A stretch of DNA of 60,547 nt from CAWGCA01 sp963820955 (GTDB lineage Bacteria; Pseudomonadota; Gammaproteobacteria; Chromatiales; Chromatiaceae): contig CAWGCA010000021.1 of the NCBI GenBank assembly GCA_963820955.1, positions 1 through 60,547 on the forward strand, in the 5' to 3' direction. Below the pieces are notes generated by a model, which made no database searches, was not told the DNA's origin, and saw only the letters and a list, made by a program, of their open reading frames with translations. Below are positions 35,686 through 43,517 of this stretch, piece after piece; positions within the stretch are counted from its first letter, which is position 1; the number at the start of each line of letters is the position of its first letter. The translations under genes were made by a program, and so were the position numbers.

Positions 35686-36275
35686 TGAATAAAAAAACTT
35701 CACGCAAACTGATCATTCTCGAGGCACTGGCGGCCGAACTGGAGAAGAACCCGGGGGAGAGGATCACCACTGCAGCGCTGGCCCGGGCTGCCGGCGTGTC
35801 GGAGGCGGCCCTTTATCGCCATTTTGCCAGTAAGGCGAAAATGTTCGAAGGGTTGATCAGTTTTGCCGAAGAGACCATCTTTGCCCGTATCAATAAAATC
35901 CTGGAGAGCGAGAAGGAGACGCGGGTACGCTGCGCCAAGGTGCTTTATCTATTGCTCGCGTTCGCCGACCGTAATCCGGGTATTACCCGTGTGTTGCTGG
36001 GAGATGCGTTGGTCGGGGAGACCGAGCGACTGCATGCCCGGGTGGAGCAGTTTTTCTCCCGCATCGAGACCCAGTTCAAGCAGATCCTGAGGGAGGCAAG
36101 GATGCGGGAAGGGGTGGCGGCTCAGCAACCCTCCGCTGAGTTAGGTGCTGGTCTGATGCTGGCGCTGGCGGAAGGATTGATGCACCAGTTTCTGCGAACG
36201 CGTTTCAGGGTTTCCCCCCTGGCCCAGTGGGAGTCACAGTGGGGACTTCTGGAGCCGGTTCTTTTTCTTCACTGA
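35685..36275 (+). CDS. slmA: Nucleoid occlusion factor SlmA (TetR family)
   Basis: SlmA binds chromosomal sites and stops FtsZ assembly over the nucleoid. The 196-residue protein has the TetR-type HTH in ITTAALARAAGVSEAALYRHFASKAKMFEGLI (residues about 27-58), then a helical body with LLLAFADRNPGITRVLLGDAL. It is coupled to argB by a one-base overlap. The 3' end overlaps the convergent DUF4124 gene by 71 bases. Confidence 0.94.
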   Translation: MNKKTSRKLIILEALAAELEKNPGERITTAALARAAGVSEAALYRHFASKAKMFEGLISFAEETIFARINKILESEKETRVRCAKVLYLLLAFADRNPGITRVLLGDALVGETERLHARVEQFFSRIETQFKQILREARMREGVAAQQPSAELGAGLMLALAEGLMHQFLRTRFRVSPLAQWESQWGLLEPVLFLH

Positions 36276-37260
36276 CGACCCCTTTGTAGCCAAGAAAAGC
36301 GCGAAAACCGGAACGGATCTCATCCACTTGGTCGGTGTCGCAGAAATCCCGCCCCAGAGGCGACTCTTTACACTGCAGGTCCATGAACAGTTTGGCGCCC
36401 GGTTCACCCTGTTCCGTAATGCGCGAGACGGTGATACTGATATCGGAGTCCTGGCCGGGAGCGGCTGTCATGATAATGCTTTCGGCCAGCATCTGGAGAC
36501 GAGTAGTCGCGTGGTTTCGAACGTACACCTCTGCTTTTTCCCAGGCGGCACTGCAGTTCGGTTCGCTGTCGCAGATCACGACCGTTTCCAGCAGTGAACG
36601 GCGCTTTCTTTGCTCCGCGACTATTCCCTGCTCCGGATTTAGGTTTTTCAGTGCCCGGAAGCGCGCCAGATCGAGAGCGTATTTCCGCCGGATCTGCTCC
36701 TTGCTCTGTTCTTTGTGAATAATGTCGGCATAGCTGTCTTTCAACTGCTGCCGGGTGTTCTCGATATCTCTGAAATAATTTCTCGATATGCTCTGTCCCT
36801 GTCGTTCCAGGTTCGCCGCATGTTTCTGCATCTCCTCCAGTTTCAGTTTCAAGCGGCGGATATTGCTGCGGATGATCTGGATCAAGCTGTCAATATAGGC
36901 AAGTTTTCCGTCCCGGGTCATCAGGATATCGTCGTCGCTGCGGAAGGTCCGCAACAGCACGCGGTCCTTGGCGCGCTGTTCCTCGATAAGCCGTTGCTGC
37001 TCTGCCCGCAGGCGTTTCAGTTCCTCATCCTTCTCGATCTGCTCCCGGGTTTTCGCCGCTTCGATCTTTTCCAGCTCAATACCCCGTTCGCTCATACGGC
37101 TGCGCGCCTTTCCGCTATGCGCGGGCGGGACAACGTCTGAGTAATAGACCCGGCCCTGATCATCCACCCAGCGATACATTTTGCCGGCCAGCACAACCAT
37201 CGGCTGGGTCAGCAGCGTTGCAGCAATCAGTGCGGTGAATATCTTGGCTCTCTGGTACAT
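36205..37260 (-). CDS. DUF4124-domain exported protein
   Basis: A 351-residue exported protein of unknown function. After a signal peptide (to about residue 25) comes a DUF4124 domain with the family mark KMYRWVDDQGRVYYSDVVPP. The next ~120 residues are charged and helical, likely coiled coil (long Glu/Lys/Arg/Gln run, AEQQRLIEEQRAKDR), and the C-terminal third carries four or five Cys that could form disulfides. The end is a Pro/Gly/Thr-rich tail. The stop codon is 71 bases inside the convergent slmA gene, so one of the two ends might be shorter in reality. Confidence 0.85.
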   Translation of the reverse strand: MYQRAKIFTALIAATLLTQPMVVLAGKMYRWVDDQGRVYYSDVVPPAHSGKARSRMSERGIELEKIEAAKTREQIEKDEELKRLRAEQQRLIEEQRAKDRVLLRTFRSDDDILMTRDGKLAYIDSLIQIIRSNIRRLKLKLEEMQKHAANLERQGQSISRNYFRDIENTRQQLKDSYADIIHKEQSKEQIRRKYALDLARFRALKNLNPEQGIVAEQRKRRSLLETVVICDSEPNCSAAWEKAEVYVRNHATTRLQMLAESIIMTAAPGQDSDISITVSRITEQGEPGAKLFMDLQCKESPLGRDFCDTDQVDEIRSGFRAFLGYKGVVSEEKEPAPEVPTVTPTGPGGKP

Positions 37261-37280
37261 GAAAAAACTTCAGTGAAAAC

Positions 37281-37304
37281 TGCCCGTTTCCAGTTTATCG
37301 GGCA
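37281..37304 (-). terminator. Weak hairpin after pyrE
   Basis: A TGCCCG/CGGGCA stem with a 12-base loop lies in the 138-base gap between pyrE and the DUF4124 gene. On the minus strand GTTTTC follows. The T-run is short, so termination would be partial at best. Confidence 0.3.
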
Positions 37305-37369
37305 ACCAAAGGGAAACCTTAATCCGGGCGGATCGAGTCAGCTGCAGTCGATAGGGGCGGGCCTGTCGA

Positions 37370-37388
37370 GGTGCCGTATAAAGGCACC
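37370..37388. other. GGTGCC/GGCACC hairpin next to pyrE stop
   Basis: A perfect 6-bp stem with a 7-base GTATAAA loop ends 11 bases from the pyrE coding end. No T-run follows it, so it is probably an mRNA 3' end or processing stem for pyrE rather than a terminator. Confidence 0.35.
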
Positions 37389-37398
37389 ACCCGGCTGG

Positions 37399-38040
37399 TC
37401 AGACGCCATATTGATCACGATAGCCCCTGATCTGTCGCAATGCCTGTTCAGAGCCCGCCTTTTCCTCGAGGTACCCGATCAGGTGCTCCAGTCGCACAAT
37501 GGCGCTTACCGGCATCTCGTAGCTCTTTTCGACCTCCTGTATGGCGGAGAGTTCTCCCTGGCCCCGCTCCTGCCGGTCCAGTGCAATAACCACCCCCGCC
37601 GGCGTCGCGCCCTCTGCCTGGATGACCTGCATGGATTCGCGGATTGCGGTGCCGGCGGTGATGACATCATCGATGATCATCACCCGGCCTTTCAGTTGAT
37701 GTCCGACGATGGAACCGCCCTCACCATGGTCCTTGGCCTCCTTGCGGTTGAAGGCATAGGGGACATCTATGCCATGATGGTCGTACAGTGCGGCAGCCGT
37801 AACCGCTGCCAGTGGAATCCCCTTGTAGGCGGGGCCATACAGCACATCGAATGCAGTGCCTGAATCGACAATGGCCTGGGCATAGAAACGGCCCAGTCGC
37901 GCCAGGCTGGCCCCGCTGTTAAACAGGCCCGCATTGAAGAAATAGGGGCTGATGCGGCCCGATTTCAGCCTGAACTCGCCGAACTTCAGTACCCCGACGT
38001 CTAAAGCAAAATCGAGAAATTCCCGCTGGTATGCCTGCAT
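37399..38040 (-). CDS. pyrE: Orotate phosphoribosyltransferase
   Basis: PyrE joins orotate to PRPP in pyrimidine synthesis. The 213-residue protein has the family start YQREFLDFALDVGVLKFGEF, YGPAYKGIPLA and the PRPP loop MIIDDVITAGTAIRE. Start: AAGGA lies seven bases upstream of the ATG used, and the frame upstream is not conserved. It is divergent from ampG. Confidence 0.97.
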   Translation of the reverse strand: MQAYQREFLDFALDVGVLKFGEFRLKSGRISPYFFNAGLFNSGASLARLGRFYAQAIVDSGTAFDVLYGPAYKGIPLAAVTAAALYDHHGIDVPYAFNRKEAKDHGEGGSIVGHQLKGRVMIIDDVITAGTAIRESMQVIQAEGATPAGVVIALDRQERGQGELSAIQEVEKSYEMPVSAIVRLEHLIGYLEEKAGSEQALRQIRGYRDQYGV

Positions 38041-38199
38041 GAGCAAATCCTTTCGATGAGTCGGGCACATTTTCCGGCCATCCAGAGCGGGATGCAAGGT
38101 CGCGGGACCGACCGCTCCGATTTCACTGCCGCCAAGACAGGTGACGGAAGCTGGGCGGGGCCAGGGTATACTCTTCGTTTTTCCTGAGGACGGCAATCA

Positions 38200-39579
38200 A
38201 TGGCCACAGCCGATCATCGAAGGAGTTGGCGCCAGGCGCTGCTGGTCTACACTCAGCCACGCCCCTTGGCCATGATCTTTCTCGGATTCTCCGCCGGACT
38301 ACCATTTCTGCTGGTGTTTTCTACCCTCTCGGCCTGGCTTAGAGACGTGGAAATTTCGCGCACCCTGATCGGGTATTTCAGTTGGATAGGGGTCACCTAC
38401 TCGATAAAGGTATTCTGGGCGCCTGTCATCGATCGCCTGCCCCTGCCGGTGATGACCCGGATGATGGGCAAACGCCGCAGTTGGATGTTGCTGGCCCAAT
38501 TTGGCATTGCGGCTGGGTTGATGGGTATGGCGCTGACTGACCCGAACACCGATATCACTGCAATTGCCCTGTTTGCGCTGGTGGTGGCCTTTTCCTCTGC
38601 AACCCAGGACATTACCATCGATGCCTATCGTATCGAGGCGGTGGAAAAGGATCTGCAGGGTGCGATGGCGGCGACCTATGTGTTCGGTTATCGCCTCGCC
38701 CTGCTGGCAGCCGGGGCCGGGGCATTCTACATTGCCGAGTTTACATCCTGGTCCGTCGCCTATCTCAGCATGTCCGCTCTGATGTTGGTGGGAATCAGTA
38801 CCACGCTGATTATCCAGGAGCCCCGGGTTCTGGTGAACGAAGAGACGCGGAGGTTGGAGACCCGCGTTGAATCACTGCTCGGTGTGCCCCGCAAACCCCG
38901 CCATCCCTTGGCTAGAGCCACTTCCTGGTTCCTGGATGCCGTGGTCAGTCCATTCGTAGAGTTTTTTTCCCGCAATGGACGGTTTGCAGCGATCATTCTG
39001 TTGCTGATTGGCCTCTATAAGGTCAGCGATATCACCATGGGGGTGATGGCAAATCCCTTCTATCTGGATCTGGGGTTCAGTAAGACGGAGATTGCCGACG
39101 TTACCAAGATTTTTGGCTTTTTCATGACCATTGCCGGGGCGGGCCTGGGCGGGCTGCTGGTGGTGCGCTTCGGAATCATGCGTCCGCTGCTGCTGGGTGC
39201 GGTGATGGTGGCTGGAACCAACCTGCTGTTTGCGCTGCTGGCGATTTCGGAGCCCAGTCTGGTGTTGCTGGCAACCGTGGTCAGCGCGGATAACCTGAGC
39301 GGTGGGATTGCAACCTCGGTATTTATTGCCTATCTCTCCAGCTTGACCAATACGGCCTATACTGCGACCCAGTATGCCCTGTTCAGTTCGCTCATGACCC
39401 TGCCGGCCAAACTGCTGGGTGGTTTTTCAGGGGTCATCGTGGATGGTTACGGTTATTTCCCGTTTTTCGTCTATGCGGCCGCGACTGGGTTGCCTGCGAT
39501 CCTGCTGGTGAGCTACCTGATGCGAAACTGGGTAGGCGATTCGGCTCAGGCTGACGACCGGCCGGGGCTTGAGCCTTGA
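38200..39579 (+). CDS. ampG: AmpG-family muropeptide MFS transporter
   Basis: AmpG imports anhydro-muropeptides from cell-wall turnover for recycling. The 459-residue protein has about 12-14 membrane segments, the start FLGFSAGLPFLLVFSTLSAWLRD, and the typical SATQDITIDAYRIEAV motif near residue 133. GAGG lies before the ATG, and a TATACT box lies 28 bases upstream, with no clear -35 element. Its stop overlaps the TTG start of the next gene. Confidence 0.94.
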   Translation: MATADHRRSWRQALLVYTQPRPLAMIFLGFSAGLPFLLVFSTLSAWLRDVEISRTLIGYFSWIGVTYSIKVFWAPVIDRLPLPVMTRMMGKRRSWMLLAQFGIAAGLMGMALTDPNTDITAIALFALVVAFSSATQDITIDAYRIEAVEKDLQGAMAATYVFGYRLALLAAGAGAFYIAEFTSWSVAYLSMSALMLVGISTTLIIQEPRVLVNEETRRLETRVESLLGVPRKPRHPLARATSWFLDAVVSPFVEFFSRNGRFAAIILLLIGLYKVSDITMGVMANPFYLDLGFSKTEIADVTKIFGFFMTIAGAGLGGLLVVRFGIMRPLLLGAVMVAGTNLLFALLAISEPSLVLLATVVSADNLSGGIATSVFIAYLSSLTNTAYTATQYALFSSLMTLPAKLLGGFSGVIVDGYGYFPFFVYAAATGLPAILLVSYLMRNWVGDSAQADDRPGLEP

Positions 39580-40253
39580 ATGAATACGGTTATCTGACGG
39601 CCTTTCTGGTTGGCCTGCTGGGTGGTGTGCACTGCGTAGGTATGTGCGGTGGTATCGTCGGTGCCCTGACCTTGGGTCTACCACCCGAACGGCGGAAACG
39701 GTTGGCGGCGATGGTGCCTTTTCAGCTTGCCTACAACCTGGGACGGATCACCAGTTATGTTGTCGCCGGGGCCATAATGGGGGCGCTGGGTATGGTGTTG
39801 GCCCAGTTGCTGCCCGTCTACTATGCTCAGCGCCTGCTTCTGGTTCTGGCCGGTCTGTTCATGATCCTGTTGGGACTGTATCTGGCTGGCTGGTGGATGC
39901 TGCTCAGTCGAGTCGAACAGCTGGGCGGCGGCCTGTGGAAGCGCCTGGAGCCGTTCAGCCGAAGGCTGATCCCTGTTCGTTCGCCTGTGCAGGCGCTGAT
40001 GGTGGGAGCGTTGTGGGGCTGGATCCCCTGCGGCCTGGTCTACAGCATGCTGGTGACTGCGGTTGCCACTGGCAGCGCGCTCAAAGGCGCCGGATTGATG
40101 CTCGCATTTGCCGTGGGCACCCTGCCGAACCTGCTGTTAATGGGGGTGCTGGCCGGTGCTGCTGCCCGACTCGCCCGTTCCAGCGCCGTGCGCAGGATTG
40201 CCGGGACAACGGTGATCCTGTTCGGTCTTTACACGCTGTGGCGGGCATTCTGA
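39576..40253 (+). CDS. Sulfite exporter TauE/SafE-like membrane protein
   Basis: A 225-residue membrane protein with about six helices and the motif GGVHCVGMCGG near the N-terminus plus WIPCGLVYSML in the second half, the paired Cys-bearing motifs of the SafE/DsbD-like family sometimes linked to cytochrome oxidase assembly or metal handling. The start is a forced TTG: a stop codon lies just upstream in frame and the first internal ATG falls within the first helix. It overlaps ampG by four bases. Substrate is unknown. Confidence 0.88.
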   Translation: MNEYGYLTAFLVGLLGGVHCVGMCGGIVGALTLGLPPERRKRLAAMVPFQLAYNLGRITSYVVAGAIMGALGMVLAQLLPVYYAQRLLLVLAGLFMILLGLYLAGWWMLLSRVEQLGGGLWKRLEPFSRRLIPVRSPVQALMVGALWGWIPCGLVYSMLVTAVATGSALKGAGLMLAFAVGTLPNLLLMGVLAGAAARLARSSAVRRIAGTTVILFGLYTLWRAF

Positions 40254-40313
40254 TCCGCTGCTGACAGGCTGCACTACGAAGTTGGTGCCTGCATGGCAGG
40301 GCCCAAGTCCCGC

Positions 40314-40343
40314 TTGACGCTTTCGACCTCGACAGAGGACAAT
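40314..40343 (+). promoter_or_regulatory. Possible sigma-70 promoter for mla operon
   Basis: TTGACG (-35) and GACAAT (-10) are 18 bases apart, ending 12 bases before the first ATG of mlaF. If real, transcription would begin about 5 bases before that ATG, which favours a slightly later mlaF start (see mlaF). Confidence 0.5.
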
Positions 40344-40354
40344 CACGGATCTTT

Positions 40355-41203
40355 ATGATCTCGAATTACAGGAGATGGTCGGCGTTGGCGATTGATACAG
40401 ATCCCCTGGTGAAAATTCGAGGCCTGCGCTTTTCCCGCGGGGAAAAGGTCATCTTCGACGGCGTGGATATCGATATCCAGCGGGGTAAGATTACCGCCAT
40501 CATGGGGCCGAGCGGTACTGGCAAGACTACGCTGTTGAAGTTGATCGGCGGTCAGCTTCAGCCTCAGGCCGGCACCATTTTAGTGGACGGGGAAAATATC
40601 CACCGGCTCAACAGCCGCGATTTATATCGGTTGCGCATGCGCATGGGAATGCTGTTTCAGAGTGGCGCTCTGCTGACAGATATCAGCGTCTTCGACAACG
40701 TGGCTTACCCGCTGCACGAACACACCGGGCTGCCCGAGTCGATGATTCGCAAGCTGGTACTGCTGAAACTGGAGGCGGTCGGGTTGCGTGGGGCGCGTGA
40801 TCTGATGCCGAGCCAGCTCTCCGGCGGCATGGCGAGACGGGTCGCCCTGGCCCGAGGGATTGTCCTGGATCCCATGATCATTATGTATGACGAGCCCTTC
40901 ACCGGCCAGGACCCCATCTCCCTGGGTGTGCTGGTGAAGTTAATCCGTTCGCTCAACGACGCCAGCCGACTGACCAGCATCGTGGTGTCGCACGATGTGC
41001 AGGAGACGGCCGCAATTGCCGACTATATCTATCTCATCTCGGACGGCAAGGTGATCGAACACGGTGTCCCCGAGGCCATGATGAATTCTATTCTGGAATG
41101 GACCGGACAGTTCATGCACGGCCTGGCAGATGGCCCCGTCCCTTTCCACTATCAGGCCTCAGGGCTGGAGCAGGACCTGCGGGCGGTCGATGATGAAGGT
41201 TGA
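40355..41203 (+). CDS. mlaF: Phospholipid transport ATP-binding protein MlaF
   Basis: MlaF powers the MlaFEDB complex that moves phospholipids between inner and outer membrane. It has Walker A GPSGTGKTT (residues 51-59), signature LSGGMARRVALAR and Walker B with IMYDEPF. The ATG at 40355 has no good ribosome site; a TTG at 40385 has AGGAG ten bases before it and would give 272 residues, closer to the family. It starts the mlaFEDCB-murA gene run. Confidence 0.96.
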   Translation: MISNYRRWSALAIDTDPLVKIRGLRFSRGEKVIFDGVDIDIQRGKITAIMGPSGTGKTTLLKLIGGQLQPQAGTILVDGENIHRLNSRDLYRLRMRMGMLFQSGALLTDISVFDNVAYPLHEHTGLPESMIRKLVLLKLEAVGLRGARDLMPSQLSGGMARRVALARGIVLDPMIIMYDEPFTGQDPISLGVLVKLIRSLNDASRLTSIVVSHDVQETAAIADYIYLISDGKVIEHGVPEAMMNSILEWTGQFMHGLADGPVPFHYQASGLEQDLRAVDDEG

Positions 41204-41233
41204 CGCTTGGTTGGAGCGGGCGGGAGTGGTGCC

Positions 41234-42013
41234 ATGCTAGAGCAGCTTGCGCGCCTGGGTCGTGTCGGTATCGACATCCTGTTTCATCTGGGGCGCGCCC
41301 ATCTGCTGCTGCTTGCCATCCTGGGTGGCGTGGCGGCCTTGGCACAGCGGCCTTCGTTGCTGATCCGGCAGCTCTACTCCGTCGGTGTGCTCTCTATTTT
41401 GATCATCAGCGTCTCCGGCACCTTTGTCGGCATGGTGCTGGGGTTGCAGGGGCACTATATTCTATCCCAGTTCGGGGCCGAGCAGACCCTGGGGGTGATG
41501 GTGGCCGCGTCCCTGGTGCGGGAACTGGGCCCGGTGGTCACTGCACTGCTGTTCGCCGGACGCGCCGGTTCTGCGCTGACCGCGGAGATCGGTCTGATGA
41601 AGGCCACCGAACAGCTCTCGGGTCTGGAGATGATGGCGGTGAATCCGATCAAGCGGGTGCTGACCCCCCGCTTTTTGGCGGGTTTTCTTTCGATGCCCCT
41701 GCTTGCCGCGATCTTCAGTGCCTTGGGCGTTATGGGCGGCTATTTCGTCGGGGTTGGGCTGCTGGGGGTAGATGACGGGGCCTTCTGGTCACAGATGCAG
41801 TCCAAAATCGATTTGCACAAAGATATATATAATGGGGTGATCAAAAGCCTGGTGTTTGGTTGGGTCTGCACCTGGATCGCCCTGTTTCAAGGCTATGAAG
41901 CGATTCCCACCTCCGAAGGGGTCAGTCGCGCGACCACCCGCACCGTGGTGTATTCGTCGTTTGCGGTGCTGGGGCTCGATTTCGTTCTAACCGCCCTCAT
42001 GTTTGGAGATTGA
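41234..42013 (+). CDS. mlaE: Phospholipid transport permease MlaE
   Basis: The membrane subunit of the Mla lipid transporter. The 259-residue protein has about five or six helices, an interfacial N-terminal segment, and the family marks GMVLGLQGHYILSQFGAE, LVRELGPVVTALLFAGRAGSA and TEQLSGLEMMAVNP. The chosen ATG has GGGAG seven bases upstream. It lies 30 bases after mlaF and 3 before mlaD. Confidence 0.96.
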   Translation: MLEQLARLGRVGIDILFHLGRAHLLLLAILGGVAALAQRPSLLIRQLYSVGVLSILIISVSGTFVGMVLGLQGHYILSQFGAEQTLGVMVAASLVRELGPVVTALLFAGRAGSALTAEIGLMKATEQLSGLEMMAVNPIKRVLTPRFLAGFLSMPLLAAIFSALGVMGGYFVGVGLLGVDDGAFWSQMQSKIDLHKDIYNGVIKSLVFGWVCTWIALFQGYEAIPTSEGVSRATTRTVVYSSFAVLGLDFVLTALMFGD

Positions 42014-42016
42014 TCG

Positions 42017-42493
42017 ATGGTGCAAAACAGATCTACAGAGATATTGGTGGGGGCCTTCATGGCAGCCGGGTTTGTCGCCCTGTTTTTCCTCGCCATGCAG
42101 GTAAGTAACCTGAGTACCTCGTCCAGCAGTGACGGCTATGAGTTGACCGGACGATTCGATAACATCGGCAGCCTGAAAGTGCGTTCACCTGTCACCATGG
42201 CGGGGGTTCGTATCGGTCGTGTCAGTAAGGTCAGTTTTGACCCCGTGACCTACGAGGCGGTAGTGACCATGCGCATCGAAAACCGCTACAACACCCTCCC
42301 GGATGATACCTTTGCCAAGATATTCACGGCTGGTCTGCTGGGAGAGCAGTATGTCGGACTGGATCCGGGCGGAAGTGATATCTTTCTGCTGGATGGAGAT
42401 CAGATTTCTCTGACCCAATCGGCGCTGGTTCTGGAGGAGATCGTTGGTCAGTTTTTGTTCAGTAAGGCGGAGGAGAGCAGTACGGATGAGTAG
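42017..42493 (+). CDS. mlaD: Phospholipid-binding MCE protein MlaD
   Basis: MlaD is the periplasmic MCE-domain ring that carries lipid through its hydrophobic pore. The 158-residue protein has one N-terminal membrane helix (FMAAGFVALFFLAMQV), and the MCE domain with the marks FDNIGSLKVRSPVTMAGV and AKIFTAGLLGEQYVGL. A TTTGGAG ribosome site precedes the ATG. The end overlaps mlaC by eight bases. Confidence 0.96.
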   Translation: MVQNRSTEILVGAFMAAGFVALFFLAMQVSNLSTSSSSDGYELTGRFDNIGSLKVRSPVTMAGVRIGRVSKVSFDPVTYEAVVTMRIENRYNTLPDDTFAKIFTAGLLGEQYVGLDPGGSDIFLLDGDQISLTQSALVLEEIVGQFLFSKAEESSTDE

Positions 42494-43097
42494 CCGCGCC
42501 CTGCGGCGGCTGGTGTTGCTGCTGGGTTTTTTTTTCAGCCTCCCCGCTTTTGCCGTTTCGGATCCCCTTGCCCTGGTGCGGGACACTTCGAACCGGGTCC
42601 TGCTCGAGATACTGAACCGCAAGGATGAGCTGACCGAGTCTCCGGGGAAGATTTATCGTCTGATTGACGATATCCTCATTCCCCGCTTCGACTTTTACCG
42701 TATGTCGAGGCTGGTGCTGGGTAAGTACTGGCGGCGAGCCGCAGATTACCAGCAGGCCGCCTTCGTCCGTGAGTTCCGGGAACTGCTGGTCCGAACCTAT
42801 GCCTCGGCGCTTCTCAACTACTCCGGGCAGGAGATCAAGTATCTACCTCTGCGTTTAGTGCCGGGGGCGACGCGGGTGGTGGTGAATACGGAGGTCAGAG
42901 AGGGCAGGGGCACCCCTGCGATCCCGATAAAGTACAGTCTCTATCTGGCTGAGGATGACTGGATGGTCTATGACGTAACCATCGATGGGGTGAGCCTGGT
43001 CTCCAACTATCGAAGCAGTTTTGCCGCCCAGGTGAGACGTTACCGGATTGACGGGTTGATCAAGAAATTGACAGAGCGCAACCGGCGGGGCAGGTAG
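42486..43097 (+). CDS. mlaC: Periplasmic phospholipid-binding protein MlaC
   Basis: The soluble carrier that shuttles phospholipids across the periplasm between MlaA-OmpC and the MlaFEDB complex. The 203-residue precursor has a signal peptide (LLLGFFFSLPAFA), then the Tgt2/MlaC fold with DDILIPRFDFYRMSRLVLGKYWRRA and YSLYLAEDDWMVYDVTIDGVSLVSNYR. The internal ATG is used because it begins the signal peptide and overlaps mlaD. Confidence 0.95.
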   Translation: MSSRALRRLVLLLGFFFSLPAFAVSDPLALVRDTSNRVLLEILNRKDELTESPGKIYRLIDDILIPRFDFYRMSRLVLGKYWRRAADYQQAAFVREFRELLVRTYASALLNYSGQEIKYLPLRLVPGATRVVVNTEVREGRGTPAIPIKYSLYLAEDDWMVYDVTIDGVSLVSNYRSSFAAQVRRYRIDGLIKKLTERNRRGR

Positions 43098-43099
43098 CC

Positions 43100-43408
43100 A
43101 TGGCTGAAATATCGATCTCTGCCGCGGAAGAGGCCTGCCTGCAGGTGTCCGGAGAGCTGGTGTTTGCCACTGCGCCGCAACTCCTGGGAGAAGGGGAGTC
43201 GCTGTTTCAGGGACAGCGGGAATTGATCATAGATCTGGGGGGGGTGCAGCGTTGTGACAGCGCCGGGCTGGCATTGCTGCTCGAATGGCTGGAGCGCGGG
43301 CGTTCCCGGGGGCTATCTATCCGCTATCGCAATATCCCGGAATCCCTGATGCGAATCGCCCGGCTGAGCAACGTGGCATCGCTGCTGCCCGAGGTCAAAA
43401 AACCCTGA
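43100..43408 (+). CDS. mlaB: STAS-domain protein MlaB
   Basis: A 102-residue STAS-domain protein that binds MlaF and regulates the transporter. The anti-sigma-factor-antagonist core is visible in LIIDLGGVQRCDSAGLALLLEWL, with the Ser-Ala-Gly-Leu at the usual site. It follows mlaC by two bases. In E. coli ibaG (BolA-like) would come next; here only 109 bases separate mlaB from murA and no gene is present there. Confidence 0.93.
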   Translation: MAEISISAAEEACLQVSGELVFATAPQLLGEGESLFQGQRELIIDLGGVQRCDSAGLALLLEWLERGRSRGLSIRYRNIPESLMRIARLSNVASLLPEVKKP

Positions 43409-43517
43409 AGCCACCGGCTTCGGGGGGCGGTACTTTTCGTTTCTTGCTGGTTTTCTATATCATACGCGCCTTTCCTATGATCAACGCGGGCCTGGCGGGT
43501 CCGTGTGACAAAGACCC

